DNA from: Bathynomus jamesi
Taxonomy: Eukaryota > Arthropoda > Malacostraca > Isopoda > Cirolanidae
Reading direction: 5' to 3'
Assembly: GCA_023014485.1 (NCBI GenBank)
Contig: JAJOZX010003310.1
Coordinates: 7,501 to 71,500 of the forward strand
DNA: 64,000 nucleotides
Both the position numbers and the translations under genes were made by a program. Under the pieces are notes generated by a model. That model had not been told where the DNA came from. It ran no database searches and saw only the letters and a program-made list of their open reading frames with translations. Positions 39,301-52,048 of the stretch are shown in pieces; within the stretch, counting starts at the first letter, position 1; each line of letters opens with the position of its first letter.

Positions 39301-42300
39301 GTATACATTTCATTATCATTATTTCTTTGTTTATTTATTTTCTTTAAACAGTTGTGAATGTATCTGAGACAGTAAGATGTTACCCTTACAAGTTTGCCAA
39401 AGTCGGAATAATTGTTATAATCTAATAGTGGCTCGACTTTATTTGTGGTTATCATGTTAAGCTTTACATTGATTTGCTCTGCTGGTCCTTTGTAAAAGAG
39501 AGTAGAAGTCTATATTATCTAACTCATTTATTATTATTATTTTTTATATACTTCTATCATATCACCTCGTAACCTTCTTCGCTTTAGGGAATACATGTTT
39601 AGGTGCTCCGAGCTATCTTTGTAACTAAGGACAGACTAGAAAAAGTACAAAAGAGATCCATAAGTATGATATCATGTCTAGACACCTTTATCTAATTCTT
39701 CAGTTGTTAATGATTTATTCAATATTTCAGTATGAAGTTTACATAAAAGCCGATAAAATAATGAAAGAAGTTAATTTTGAATTAAGAGAGTGGATCACAA
39801 ATAATGAGATACTAAATCAAAGAATAAAATCAGAAGACAAAGGATTAACAGATGCAACAATCAGAGTGAAAACATTAGGTATGATCTGGGGTTGAACTCA
39901 GATTCTAAAGTTCATGACTCACTCTGCACAAAAGGCTACACCTCAGATACAGCAGCTAACACAAAACGAAAGATCTTATCCGAAAGTTCAAAAATATTTG
40001 ACCCTATGGGTTTACTCCATCCTTCTACTATCAGCTCCAGGATTCTTTTACAAGAATTTTGGAAACAGACAGTAGACTGGGATGATCCTATAACCAATAA
40101 ACAACAAGATAGCTGGAAAATCTTAGCTAAAGATCTCAATAAACTACAAAACATAAATATTCCCAGAGTTTGTGGGTACAGAGATACACCTCAAACCTTG
40201 CATGTATTTGACGCTGCCAGTGAAAAGGTGTATGACTGTTTGGCTTGACAGTCAAAACTGCTTGGCATAGATCAACTCTGAGTTAAACTCAAAAACATCT
40301 TTGGCCGTAACAGATTAAGAGACATTAAAGAAGCTACCCAAAATTTGGACATAACTTTCAGATACATTCCAACAAAACAAAATCCTGCAGACTTTCTTAC
40401 AAGAGGATTATTCTGTAAATTACTAAAATCCAACAAAATTGGTTTCATCCTGAATTCAATCCGGATGAAACAATGTGACCAGCAGAGCAAATCAATGTAA
40501 AGCTTAACATGATAACCACAAATAAAGTCGAGCCACTATTAGATTATAACAATTATTTCGACTTTGGCAAACTTGTAAGGGTAACATCTTTCTGTCTCAG
40601 ATACATTCACAACTGTTTAAAGAAAATAAATAAACAAAGAAATAATGATAATGAAATGTATACAAGTCTAGCTACCAAATATTGGATTAACCACATACAA
40701 CAAGCAGAATACAAAAATGCAATACTCAAGAAGAGGCCTCACGTATGAAGTGTAGAGCCTACTTATGATTTCTGACGAATTATATTCTACATGTTTCTGC
40801 ATTAGACTGAATCTAGCATTAGCCTTATTTCTAATTTCAATACAATGAGTTGTAGGTTTAAGAGCATGATTCACAACGACACCCGTAACGCAAATTTATA
40901 CACAATTAATATAAAATTTTATACATAAATTATCTAAAAACTGTAATACTTTTAGTCAGAGTGGTAGCTTTTTGGTGTGACTTGATATATTGTGTGCTAA
41001 CCCCCCCCCCAGCTCCTTAGCTTGTTTTAAGAAATGCTGGATGTTTTCATTCACGAAAAAGGGCTTATAGATTGTATACACACTACATAGCTGTTCAAGC
41101 AGAAATCTTTTATAAATTGTATTGTGAATGAGTAAATACTGTTTTAGCGTAAACAAGTAGGGGGATGTGAGGTCTACCCTATTTAGTCAGAGTTTAACCG
41201 CTGTACTGTGCATGTGATTGAAAATCTGTACGATTTATTATTATTATAAAATATAGCTCATGACTTGGATAATCCCGATAGGCCCCAGTGGGTTCTTGGT
41301 TTAGTCCTTCTGATCAGCTAATGTATGTTTTTAAAAATGACAGATTCTGATGACGAACCGAGTTAATCTCGAAACGTAAAGTTATGATTAATAAGCCAAA
41401 CGATGTTGGGAAAGTTAAATAGTTTAGTTCCCTTCCCATTGAACATGTTAACGTTTTCTGTATGGGTACGTATAAGAAAAAACGTTATTTGACGGTTACT
41501 CTGATAATTTAAATATTTCAGTAATTAACAACATGTTTGAAGGAAACCTTTGCTTTGGTACGGGAAAATATCTAAGATGATGGAGGATAAGTGCTAGCAG
41601 ATCTGGTAGCTGAACTGGCCTTTGCTTTGGTACGGGAGAATATCTAAGATGATGGAGGATAAGTGCTAGCAGGTCTGGTAGCTGAACTTGTCGTTGTTCA
41701 AACATCAGTGGTATAAAGTATATACACTTTTGAAATCAGGCTTTGAGGGGTACTTCAGTTAGAAAGCCTCTATTAAGAAAAGCGAGCCGAGCTGGAAAGA
41801 TGAAAGAATATAGGTGTACAGAGACCAGAATATGCAGTAATAGTTGGAGGTATTTTGGAAGGTAGGGTTATAATTAGCTTCAATAATTTGAATGTAATTG
41901 GAGGTGCGCAATGAAGAACTAAGGCCTATAAAGAATCTTGCTTATGTGCGCAGCTCATATGCTGCTGGTAAAGTATTATCATTGAATCAAACTTTTTAAA
42001 TCAGCGAGTGTTGTATAAAATTTACTAAGCCTTCAAAGGGTTGGCAGTCAGTGTTTGAGAAATATATATATATATATTTTATTTTACTCGAGCTACTTTC
42101 ATCACTTATGGTATAGAAGTTGAGGGTATACAAAATTAGTACAATTTGCTGTCAGATTAAACATTTTAACTTTCTTACCGTTGTTTATAATCCCTAAGAA
42201 ATTTCTATTAATTGGCACGTAATCATTTTATTTCTACTTAAATGTGTGTAATCAGTAGTTATCAGAATATATTTGGATACAGGTTGTTAATAATAATAAC

Positions 42301-45004
42301 TTAATGAGGGGTAATGTTTCCAATTGTTTTACATACAATATATTTCTTAAAAAATTTGGAGCTTTCAAAAGAACTTTTAAGTACCCCTTAGTTCAGAATA
42401 ATTTAATATTAAACCAAAAAGACTTTGTGTTAAGTTAGATTTTCATTTATACTAAAATATGTTTTGCCCTCAACATAGAATATCTGCTTTACATTTATTT
42501 TATCATTCTGATATTTAACAATTGCATGAACTTCTTTATTTCATTGTTCATGAGTTAACTCGTAAAACATTAATCACTCTGCCCCTTCACGTGAGGCAAT
42601 GCTATATACAGTTGACTTAAAAAGTAGGTCTAGTTTTATTTCAATATTGGTTTATAAATGTAAAGCTATTTAAGATTGACTGCACATATTTTTTTTTAAT
42701 ATTCTTTTAGCTGTTTACTGAAATTGTCAAATTAGAAATTTACTAATAGTTAAAAATTTGCATGATAATGATAATAATATTGACATAGTTTTGATGTATA
42801 AAGATCTTAGTTTTGACATGTGTATAAATTTAATGCATTTTATAATCCTCAGAAAACTGCCTTTGAGTATGGGTGGTGCAGAGTCATTGTTTATTGAAGG
42901 GAAAAGCATCACATCATCAGATGGAACCTCCACCGTTGTTTTCATTACATCTAGTGCGGAAATAATTAGGTGCTCAATGATTAAGTGACTAACCACTTAT
43001 TTTAAAACAGTTAAGGATGTGTGGCTAATTGCTGTGTTTTTGGAATGATTATACAATACACTATGGAGACTAACTTCAGATAACCTCAAATGAGATGAGT
43101 GTATTTTCTTGTTGAGTTCAAGTGTAGCTTAGGCTTTGGTTTGTTGAACTTAAAATGTATGATAATGTAAATGCTTGCTAGTTTAAAGTAGCGCCAAAAA
43201 ATTGTTTTTCTTGCCCTTCCCCCTCCTCTTATCCAATAGAAAATCCATTTACATAGAAAATAAGTAGCTATATAGTTTAAAAAAGAAATTATTGTGTATA
43301 TGCTGTAAAAACATATAAAACATTTTTAAATATATAATTAAACTTTCTTTTAATTAAGCTTAGACCTGCAGGCTACAGCACAAACTGAATAACTGTTTCC
43401 AGTGAAGGGTTGACCCCCGACAACTTTATCAAAATTACACACACAAATCTGTGAAATAATAATCAGGACTTTAATCAGGTTATTATGATTACAGAATTGA
43501 TAGTGATAGCCAGCTTATTCTTAAGCCAACCTAGGTTAGGCCTATCAGCATACGTGGAAGAGTTGTATTATTTTCGAATAAACTTTGAATGATTCGTATT
43601 AATATTGTGTGTGTGTTTGTATTAAAGACAACATATTTAAATTGTGTGTATATATCATTACGAGGTTCGGACCTTTTCCAGTTTGTGTACCGTTTTTCAT
43701 ATAATTTATTTTTGCTTTAGAAGGCTAACTAACGAAAATATCATGACCTAACCTAACCAATCGTCAAGGGTGTACAGTTAACCTAACGATTGGTTAGGTT
43801 AGGTCGTGATATTTTCGTTAGTTAGCCTTATAAGCCTAACTAAAGAGATTGATATTATCACTCATTTTTGATCTGAAAAGAAGCAAAAATAAATTATATG
43901 AAAAACGGTACACAAACTGGAAAAGGTCCCGAGGTTCTGGTAGCTACTTAAAATAAATTAACATTTCTTATTTAACTTCAATAATGAATTATTGTATGAA
44001 CGCATAAACTAATAGATAATAGAAAACAAATAGGAAGATAGATATACGATATAGATTGGATAATTAATAAGATTTAGTTACGTAACATTCAACGATTAAA
44101 TAGTGATATTTTTAGCGTCAAAAAAATTTATATAACAAAAGATGTTTTAATGATGACGGACAATGGTGAGTGTTGGTAAACGCGTTGTTGGTGTACAATT
44201 GAAATCTTTTAATGAGTGCATCCTCAACATTTGAGTTTCACGTTATTGTAGGAAAACGTGAATTCTGTGAATAACTACGAAATAACGATTGCGTAAGTTG
44301 ATTATATATATATATATACAGAGCTGGGCAGTATTTAAATACATTTGTATTTAAATACGTATTTAAATACATTTGTGTATTTAGAACTGTATTTATAAAT
44401 ACATTGTTTTTCATGTATTTAAATATAGTATTTAAATACTTTAATGAGTATTTAAATACAATGTATTTAAATACTCAAAATATAAAAATGTAAATACTTT
44501 TACTGGTTTAATACACATTCTGTACGACGCATCGACAGTGTAGTACAGCATGGTTCATGTTTCAACGTGTCAGTTCAATCAGTTGTGTGCCACTCTTAGT
44601 CGAAAGCGGTTGATTTCTTTATCGTGTGCGTGTCATGGCTTCAACAAGCAAATCCGGTTAATCAAACAGTGATATATCTGCAGATAACAATTTAGTGCAC
44701 CCTCTGTTTGATGGAAAATACTTTAAAATTAAATCTAAAGACGGTAATAAGGTAAAGTGCACTAAAGTAGAAATTTATCAAAACATGAATTAGTGAATGC
44801 ATATGTTAAAATTTGTATATATTTAAAATGTATTTACAAATGTATTTAAATACAATTGATGTATTTTGTATTTAGTATCTAAATACATTCGTAAAATGTA
44901 TTTAGTATTTAGTATTTAAATACATTTCTCCCATGTATTTAGTATTTAGTATTTAAATACATTCAATGTATTTATTGCCCAGCTCTGTATATATATATAA
45001 TATA

Positions 45005-45063
<59 letters not shown>

Positions 45064-45282
45064 GGCGATTCAAAAGTCAGGTTACATAGGGAAATACTGT
45101 ATTATGTAATGATACAGGGAATAGTCACATCATATGTTCGATATGGCCACCGTTAACGGCATTGCGCTTGTGCAGCCAGCTTGGAATATCACATCAATGC
45201 GCTCCTCCTTCGATAACATCTCATAACTCATTTACCAGCAAAGAAACAGAAAAGCCCTATGTAACCTGACTTCTGAATCACC

Positions 45283-45331
<49 letters not shown>

Positions 45332-45419
45332 CAACTTACGCAATCGTTATTTCGTAGTCATTCACAGAATTCACGTTTTCCTACAATAACGTGAAACTCG
45401 AATGTTGAGGATGCACTTT

Positions 45420-45458
<39 letters not shown>

Positions 45459-46302
45459 CAGAAAAGTGATTAATAGGTAGTGATATATCATATAATAATT
45501 AAATTCTAGCCTCCACCAAATCCCACAAATGAGGCGGAATGCTGCAGAGGAGTCGACCGCAGGTCGATCCTGAACCGTCGTTCAAGCCCTTATAAAGTAA
45601 GTAAATAAGTGTATTTTTTTATGCAGGAAGGAGTGGCCAAGGGCGAGCGCCGGCAAAGCCGCACCTCCATAGAAGGACAGAGCCTGTGTAAAATGAATAT
45701 ACTGTATGTGTAGTGAGGAATAAAGGGAGAGGTTATAAAAAGCAGTTTAATTCGCACCAAAAGTCATTTTCCTTCGTAATAATCATTTAGGAGGGCCTGA
45801 AACTGGCACAGCACTCTAACGCTTAGCCCATAACTCTAACCCCTGTATCATCGGGAATCGAACCCCCTACTAGGCTAAAGATGAACCAGTCTAGCTATGT
45901 GTCCATAAACTGGGCTTCCATACTTTATTGTTAAACAAGTACAGCTGAAATGTCGGCTTATTTAGCCTAAATTTAATTTTTGACGCCTATGATGAACTTT
46001 TTATTCCTGCTTTACTCTTGGCCTATCTAAATTTTAGGCTTACTTCTTATCGCGATTTTTTTCTTTCTTCCAAAAAACATGTAGCCATTTCTACCTATGG
46101 GTGTTTTTTCTTTTCATCCTGTATTAAGATGGAGATTGAATAAATTCATCTGACATGAACGAGGAAAATGTCTACAAACTATGATTTTCCCTTGATAATA
46201 CCTACATAATAAAGAAATTAATTATACGGAGGACATCGATTTTCCATTAAACATATACAAATTAAATAAATAGCGCAGTCTGGCAGCTAATCATGTTCCC
46301 CG

Positions 46303-46351
<49 letters not shown>

Positions 46352-46770
46352 AAAGTAGAGAATTTGCGATGAAAATCTTTTTTCTCTAGGCTAAGTAATA
46401 GTTAAATTAGGATTTCATTTCGTTGATTTTCCGTTTCGACAAAATGGGTGAAATCCTGCAAAATTTGCGCGTATGAGGTTATATTTAACCGATTTAATTT
46501 AGCAGAAAAACAGACACATTATATAACGTCAATAACATAATATTTAAAATTACAAAAAATATAATTGGTTTGTAGAAGGCACAATTACGTGGGTCGTGCC
46601 AAAAATTCCATTTTCTTTATAAATATCCGTAGAAAACGTTATTTATTCGGGTAAACGAGCTAAAAATTAAAATCGATTTATATTAACTTTGAGGAGCCTG
46701 TTTAAAATAATTAATCAGCGAAATAATTTTTGTATTTATCAAACAAATAATCACATAAACAATTAACATT

Positions 46771-46818
<48 letters not shown>

Positions 46819-49800
46819 TATATATGCATAAAAGTAGAGAAAGTGCGATGAGATTCTTTTTTCTCGGAACTGGAAATGATCAAAACGTAGCCTAACTTGA
46901 CTTAAAAGGTCGGTCTACTACGATTATGGTAGAAGTGATAGTTTAAATTTACTCGTATGAGGTTATATTTAACTGAGTTAAGTTAGACGTAACTGGGCTA
47001 GTCTAAGTAACAATGTTACATTAGGTTTTCGGTGGTTTTCAGGAATAAATAAAAATGTTTAATTAAACAAATCCAGTTCAACGCAAAATGATCAAATAAA
47101 AGATCTATTTCATTGCATGGCGCACTCTGGCAACTAGTCTTGTAACCGATATATATATATATATATATATATATTTACTGTCTTCTAAACACTATATCGT
47201 AAGATTGCGATGATTCGTTCTACAAATTGTGCAAATACCAGAATTACTCAATGCAGTCTGCAAATTTATATTGAAGCACAATAATTGGCTAAAAGAGGAA
47301 AAATTAATAAGATAGCCCTAATTTAGTTTCTAATTTGTTTTAAAAATCATATTAACGCATTTCACCTTATAGCTTAATGATAAAATTGCGTATTATGATG
47401 AAAATTTGTATTTGTGTTAAACTTAGTTTATCTTATTCGATTTTTGCCTAAAAGATCGCCCCACCAAATGTTCAATATGTCTCGTTAAACGGCGAGAAGC
47501 TTAATAGAAAAATTATTGGCATTGCCTTTTTTTTTTACTTGGCCCCATAAACGTATTTGTTTATGTTTAATAGCTCTTTCTATTGGGTCGTATTTGGCGA
47601 CCTTGTTGGTCTACTTGGTGGTTGTGGGTTGTTGTTGGTGAGTAAAGCTGTGGAGTTGGTGGCATTGTTGTTGGTGAGTAAGGTGGAGGTGGGTTGCTGT
47701 TTTCACCATCATTCGTTTGGACGCTTGGTTGTAGCTCTCATATCGGACACGTGGTGTTAATGGGGTGAGCTCTTAAAAAGCCATAGCCCTCATTTGTTGA
47801 TGGGATGAGCTCCTTTTAAAAGTCGTAACCCTCATTTCACCATGTGTTGTTGGAGCTCTTAAAAGTCTATACGATTGTTGGTGATGCTTGTTTGTGTGGT
47901 TGTTGAGCTCGTATATATTTTGCTATTGGGGCTTTGCATGCACCAGTTTGTGTGGTGGTGGTTGTGCTCGTATGACGATTGTTGGTGGTGCGATGCTTTT
48001 TGCGTGGTGGTTGTGCTAGTATGACGATTGTTGGTGATGTGATGCTTTTTGCGTGGTGGTTGTGCTAGTATGACGATTGTTGGTGTGTGTGTGTGTACGA
48101 GTTGTTCATTTATTTATTATATTTTTTTCTTTTTTCCGTACAAAATGTGAAATATATTTTTCCTGTACTAATGTTTTTTTGATAATGCTCCGTTTTGTAT
48201 GATTATATATTTTTCGTTCTATTATTTGATCATATATATGCCCCATTGTATTTCCATTAATTCATGTAAATAAACACAATGATGTATCGGTTTTTTTTCG
48301 ATTTTTATAAAATAATGCAAAATATCTGATGTGTGGAATTTGTCATTCTAGTGATTTCTTCTCTATCTAACTTGAATTTTGTTAAGGAAAAAAAATTGTA
48401 AATAAATAACTTCAATAAACAAATAAATTTGTAAAATGATATTAATAAGCTTTCCTAGTGAACTTCAAATTACGATAAATTGTGATAGATGAAAGAGGAA
48501 AGAAATAATGAATTAAAATAAATTATAGATAATAAAAGGTAAATCATGACAATATATACTAATATCTGATAATACTATGTTTTGTATGATTATATACAGA
48601 GCTGGGCAATAAATACATTGAATGTATTTAAATACTAAATACTAAATACATGGGAGAAATGTATTTAAATACTAAATACTAAATACATTTTACGAATGTA
48701 TTTAGATACTAAATACAAAATACATCAATTGTATTTAAATACATTTGTAAATACATTTTAAATACATACAAATTTTAACATATACATTCACTAATTCATG
48801 AGTAACAACAATATAAAATGCTTGATAAAGGATAAAGAAATAGTACAATCTAATTTCCGATTATATATTTCCCTTTTTAGAACAAAACAAAAACAAAAGA
48901 ACTTAGAACTTACGATGTTCAACCAGTGACATATATACTCATTATATCATTGCAAAATGAGTTACAATTAATGAGTAGATGAGACATAAACGTAAACATA
49001 AGGCACCTTACGAATTCTCTTTTATTTCACGGTTGCTGCGGATCAAAACCAATCTTTCAAAAGTTTTGTCTGAAAGAGAGTTTCTTTTGGGAGTCAAAGT
49101 GATTCCCGCGAATGAGAATATTCGCTCTACCGGTGCCGAAGATGGTAATGTCGTGTTATAGCCCACTTAAGGCAGAGCCGTTTTGTACGATTATTCGGTC
49201 AATTTCAAGATATTTTTTGATGTCTAAAAAAACACTTACCTTCAGATGAGTGTACAGATTCGTTGTCGCATTGCTTGCAGCAGAGACTTCGTGTTTACAC
49301 AGCAAGCAGGTGCACTTTACCTTATTACCGTCTTTAAATTTAATTTTAAAGTATTTTCCATCAAACAGAGGGTGCACTAAATTGTTATCTGCAGATATAT
49401 CACTGTTTGATTCACCGGATTTGCTTGTTGAAGCCATGACACGCACACGATAAAGAAATCAACCGCTTTCGACTAAGAGTGGCACACAACTGATTGAACT
49501 GACACGTTGAAACATGAACCATGCTGTACTACACTGTCGACGCGTCGTACTGTGCTAGTACAGAACGTGTATTAAACCAGTAAAAGTATTTACATTTTTA
49601 TATTTTGAGTATTTAAATACATTGTATTTAAATACTCATTGAAGTATTTAAATACTATATTTAAATACATGAAAAAAATGTATTTATAAATACAGTTCTA
49701 AATACACAAATGTATTTAAATACGTATTTAAATACAAATGTATTTAAATACTGCCCAGCTCTGATTATATATAATTAATATAACTATATTTTCCGATGTA

Positions 49801-51816
49801 TTATTTGATCATATATATGCCCTATTGTATATCCATGAATTCACAAACAGAACGTTGCATTGGTGTTTTATTTATTCCTTGAACACGAATATATGCATAA
49901 TATAAATAAAAAATTTAAATAAATGGTGGTGCCTGACAACTATCCTCATATAAATAAAAATATATGGTGGTACCTGACAACTATCCTCATATAAATAAAA
50001 ATATATGGTGGTACCTGACAACTATCCTCATAAATTAAAATAAATGGTGGTGTTTAGCAACTCCCCATAATAAAACTTAAAATATATGGTGGTATTTAGC
50101 AACTCTCCCTAATAAGTTATACCTGAACAATTAAAATTCTATCTGGCAACTCATCAGCCAAATGGCTGAATAATATAAGGAATAATTAAATACATGGCGC
50201 TATCTGGCAACTCAGCCTTCTAAGTCAATATTAATATAAGGAATTAATAAATACATTGCGATATCTGGCAACTCAGCAGTCAAATGGCCGAATATAAGGA
50301 ATAATTAAATACATGGCGCTATCTGGCAACTCAGCCAACTGGCTGATTAGGGACCTATAAGAGAGCGGCGGGCGGATGAAGGAGTCGTATGAGCTTGGCT
50401 GGCAGCCACGCGAACACCCTTTCTCTGGGTTCCCTCCTCTGGGTCTCTCCACCTTCCTCTCTCTCTCTCTCTTTCTGCCCCTTTCGGGGGTGAGGCCTTC
50501 CCACCTTCTCCCTCAAAGAGGCTCCATTTGGTTAGGTATGCCCTTTTGGGGGGTTCAGCTCGCGGGATAACTCCAAGTTGCATACCCCTTGCAACCCCAT
50601 TTTGGGGTTGGCAACAAAGGTTGGCACTCCCCTTTGGGGGGGGTTCAGCTTGGGGGATAACTCCAGGTTGCATACCCCTTACAACCCCATTTTTGGGTTG
50701 GCAACAAAGGGGGTGGGGGTGCATTGCAACATTGCAATGCAATTGCACTCATACATTTTGCGGTCATACTATTGTGGTCGACCAATCCGCAAGCCGGAGT
50801 CATTTTGAATTTTCAAGACACCTTCCACACTGCCTATCCAGGAAAATAACCTGGTGTCGTCAGCGAATTTTGATATGGTATTTAATATAACGATGTCTAT
50901 ATCGTTTATGTAAATACTGCATAGGAGCGGTCGGGATACCAACCCCTGTGGGATGTTGGACGCCACTTGTTACTGATGCCCACCCTGAAGTCTCAATGTT
51001 TATTACCACCCTCTGTCCTCTATCGCTAAGCCAGTGTTCAAGTTACGTGGTCACGGTACCAGTTATTCCAAGGGCCCTTACCTTTGTCATAAGTTGCTTA
51101 TATGACGCTTTGCAAGCTTTTTCAAAGTCGAAATATACTACATCTACTGCTCTGGAGCAATCATATTCAGAAAACATGTTGTGGAAGAACTCCAGCAGGT
51201 TAATGAGGCAGGACCTATGCTTAGGAAAACTATGCTGGGAATCAGTTAAGAGGTTGTATAATTCCAAATTATCTACCATTCTTGCAGCAATTATTGATTT
51301 CGAAAGCTTGACTACAACAGATGTTAAGGTAATGGGTCTGTAGTTGCCAGGTAACTCCTTGTCTCCTTTTTTGAAGACAGGATTCACACTGGCCATCCTC
51401 CAGTTCCTTAGAACCCCTCCTCGTGACAGAGACTTGTTAAAGATATGGAAAAGAAAGTCGGCGATAACCTCCTTTACCTCTTTATATACTCGAGGGGCGA
51501 ATTTGTCCTGACCAGGGCTAGCAGTACCCAAGGCTAGCAGTACTTCATCACGAGAACAAACAATACTGTCTAACTTTGCAACATCTCCATGAATGAGAAT
51601 CTTAGCTACAGAGATATCTGAGGATGCCTCTTTGACAAAAACTGACACGAATAAAAACTTTCATTACACGGTTGTCATGTCGGTATTGCTAATTTTAGTT
51701 CCCCGTTTCATGTTTGATAGGATATATGCTATTTTTAATTGTCTTTCTGCTGTTTACATGAGTGAAAAATTCTTAAAAATTTGATTTACACGCAGAAGCA
51801 ATTCTAAGTTCTTCTA

Positions 51817-51865
<49 letters not shown>

Positions 51866-52010
51866 TTCACTGAAGACTAAAACCACTTTCAGGATGTATA
51901 TTTAAAGTGAACGATATACTTTCGCATGAGGAGTGATTAAAGAAAGGAGTACTGATCCAGAGGAACCTCCAGCCGGTCAGCAACCCTAATTGCTCTCATA
52001 AATTCCCCTG

Positions 52011-52048
<38 letters not shown>

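Larger units (their letters stand above)
39281..41396. other. Palindrome spacer (2.1 kb)
   Basis: Unpaired loop between the arms. It contains a BEL/Pao pol remnant, LINE scraps, and its own smaller inverted repeat (39290-39488 against 40481-40680), which duplicates part of the Pao sequence in reverse. A purine tract AGTAGGGGGA followed by TGTGAGGTCT at 41166 looks like a polypurine tract and LTR start. Confidence 0.7.
31430..50773. mobile_element. Giant palindromic insertion with 6-bp TSD
   Basis: The two arms (31430-39280 and 41397-50773) are inverted copies with scattered substitutions and indels. Outer ends read AGTAGTATGACCGC (left) and, inverted, AATAGTATGACCGC (right). GTGGTC lies on both sides (31424-31429, 50774-50779). 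The flanks are the two halves of one LINE, and joining them across one GTGGTC puts D-W-S directly before W-Q-M-P-F-N, as expected for this LINE. So the unit inserted as a transposon or grew from one. A 6-bp duplication and AG terminus recall Polinton/Maverick elements, but I see no Polinton genes (polymerase B, integrase, ATPase). Arm-specific insertions are listed separately. Confidence 0.85.

Noticed and set aside
31430..50773. Palindrome as a chimeric-read assembly artefact
   Set aside because: The arms carry different insertions with their own target duplications, and a 6-bp duplication flanks the whole.
31430..50773. Typical Polinton/Maverick with its gene set
   Set aside because: No polymerase B, integrase, ATPase or protease frames are visible in either arm or spacer.
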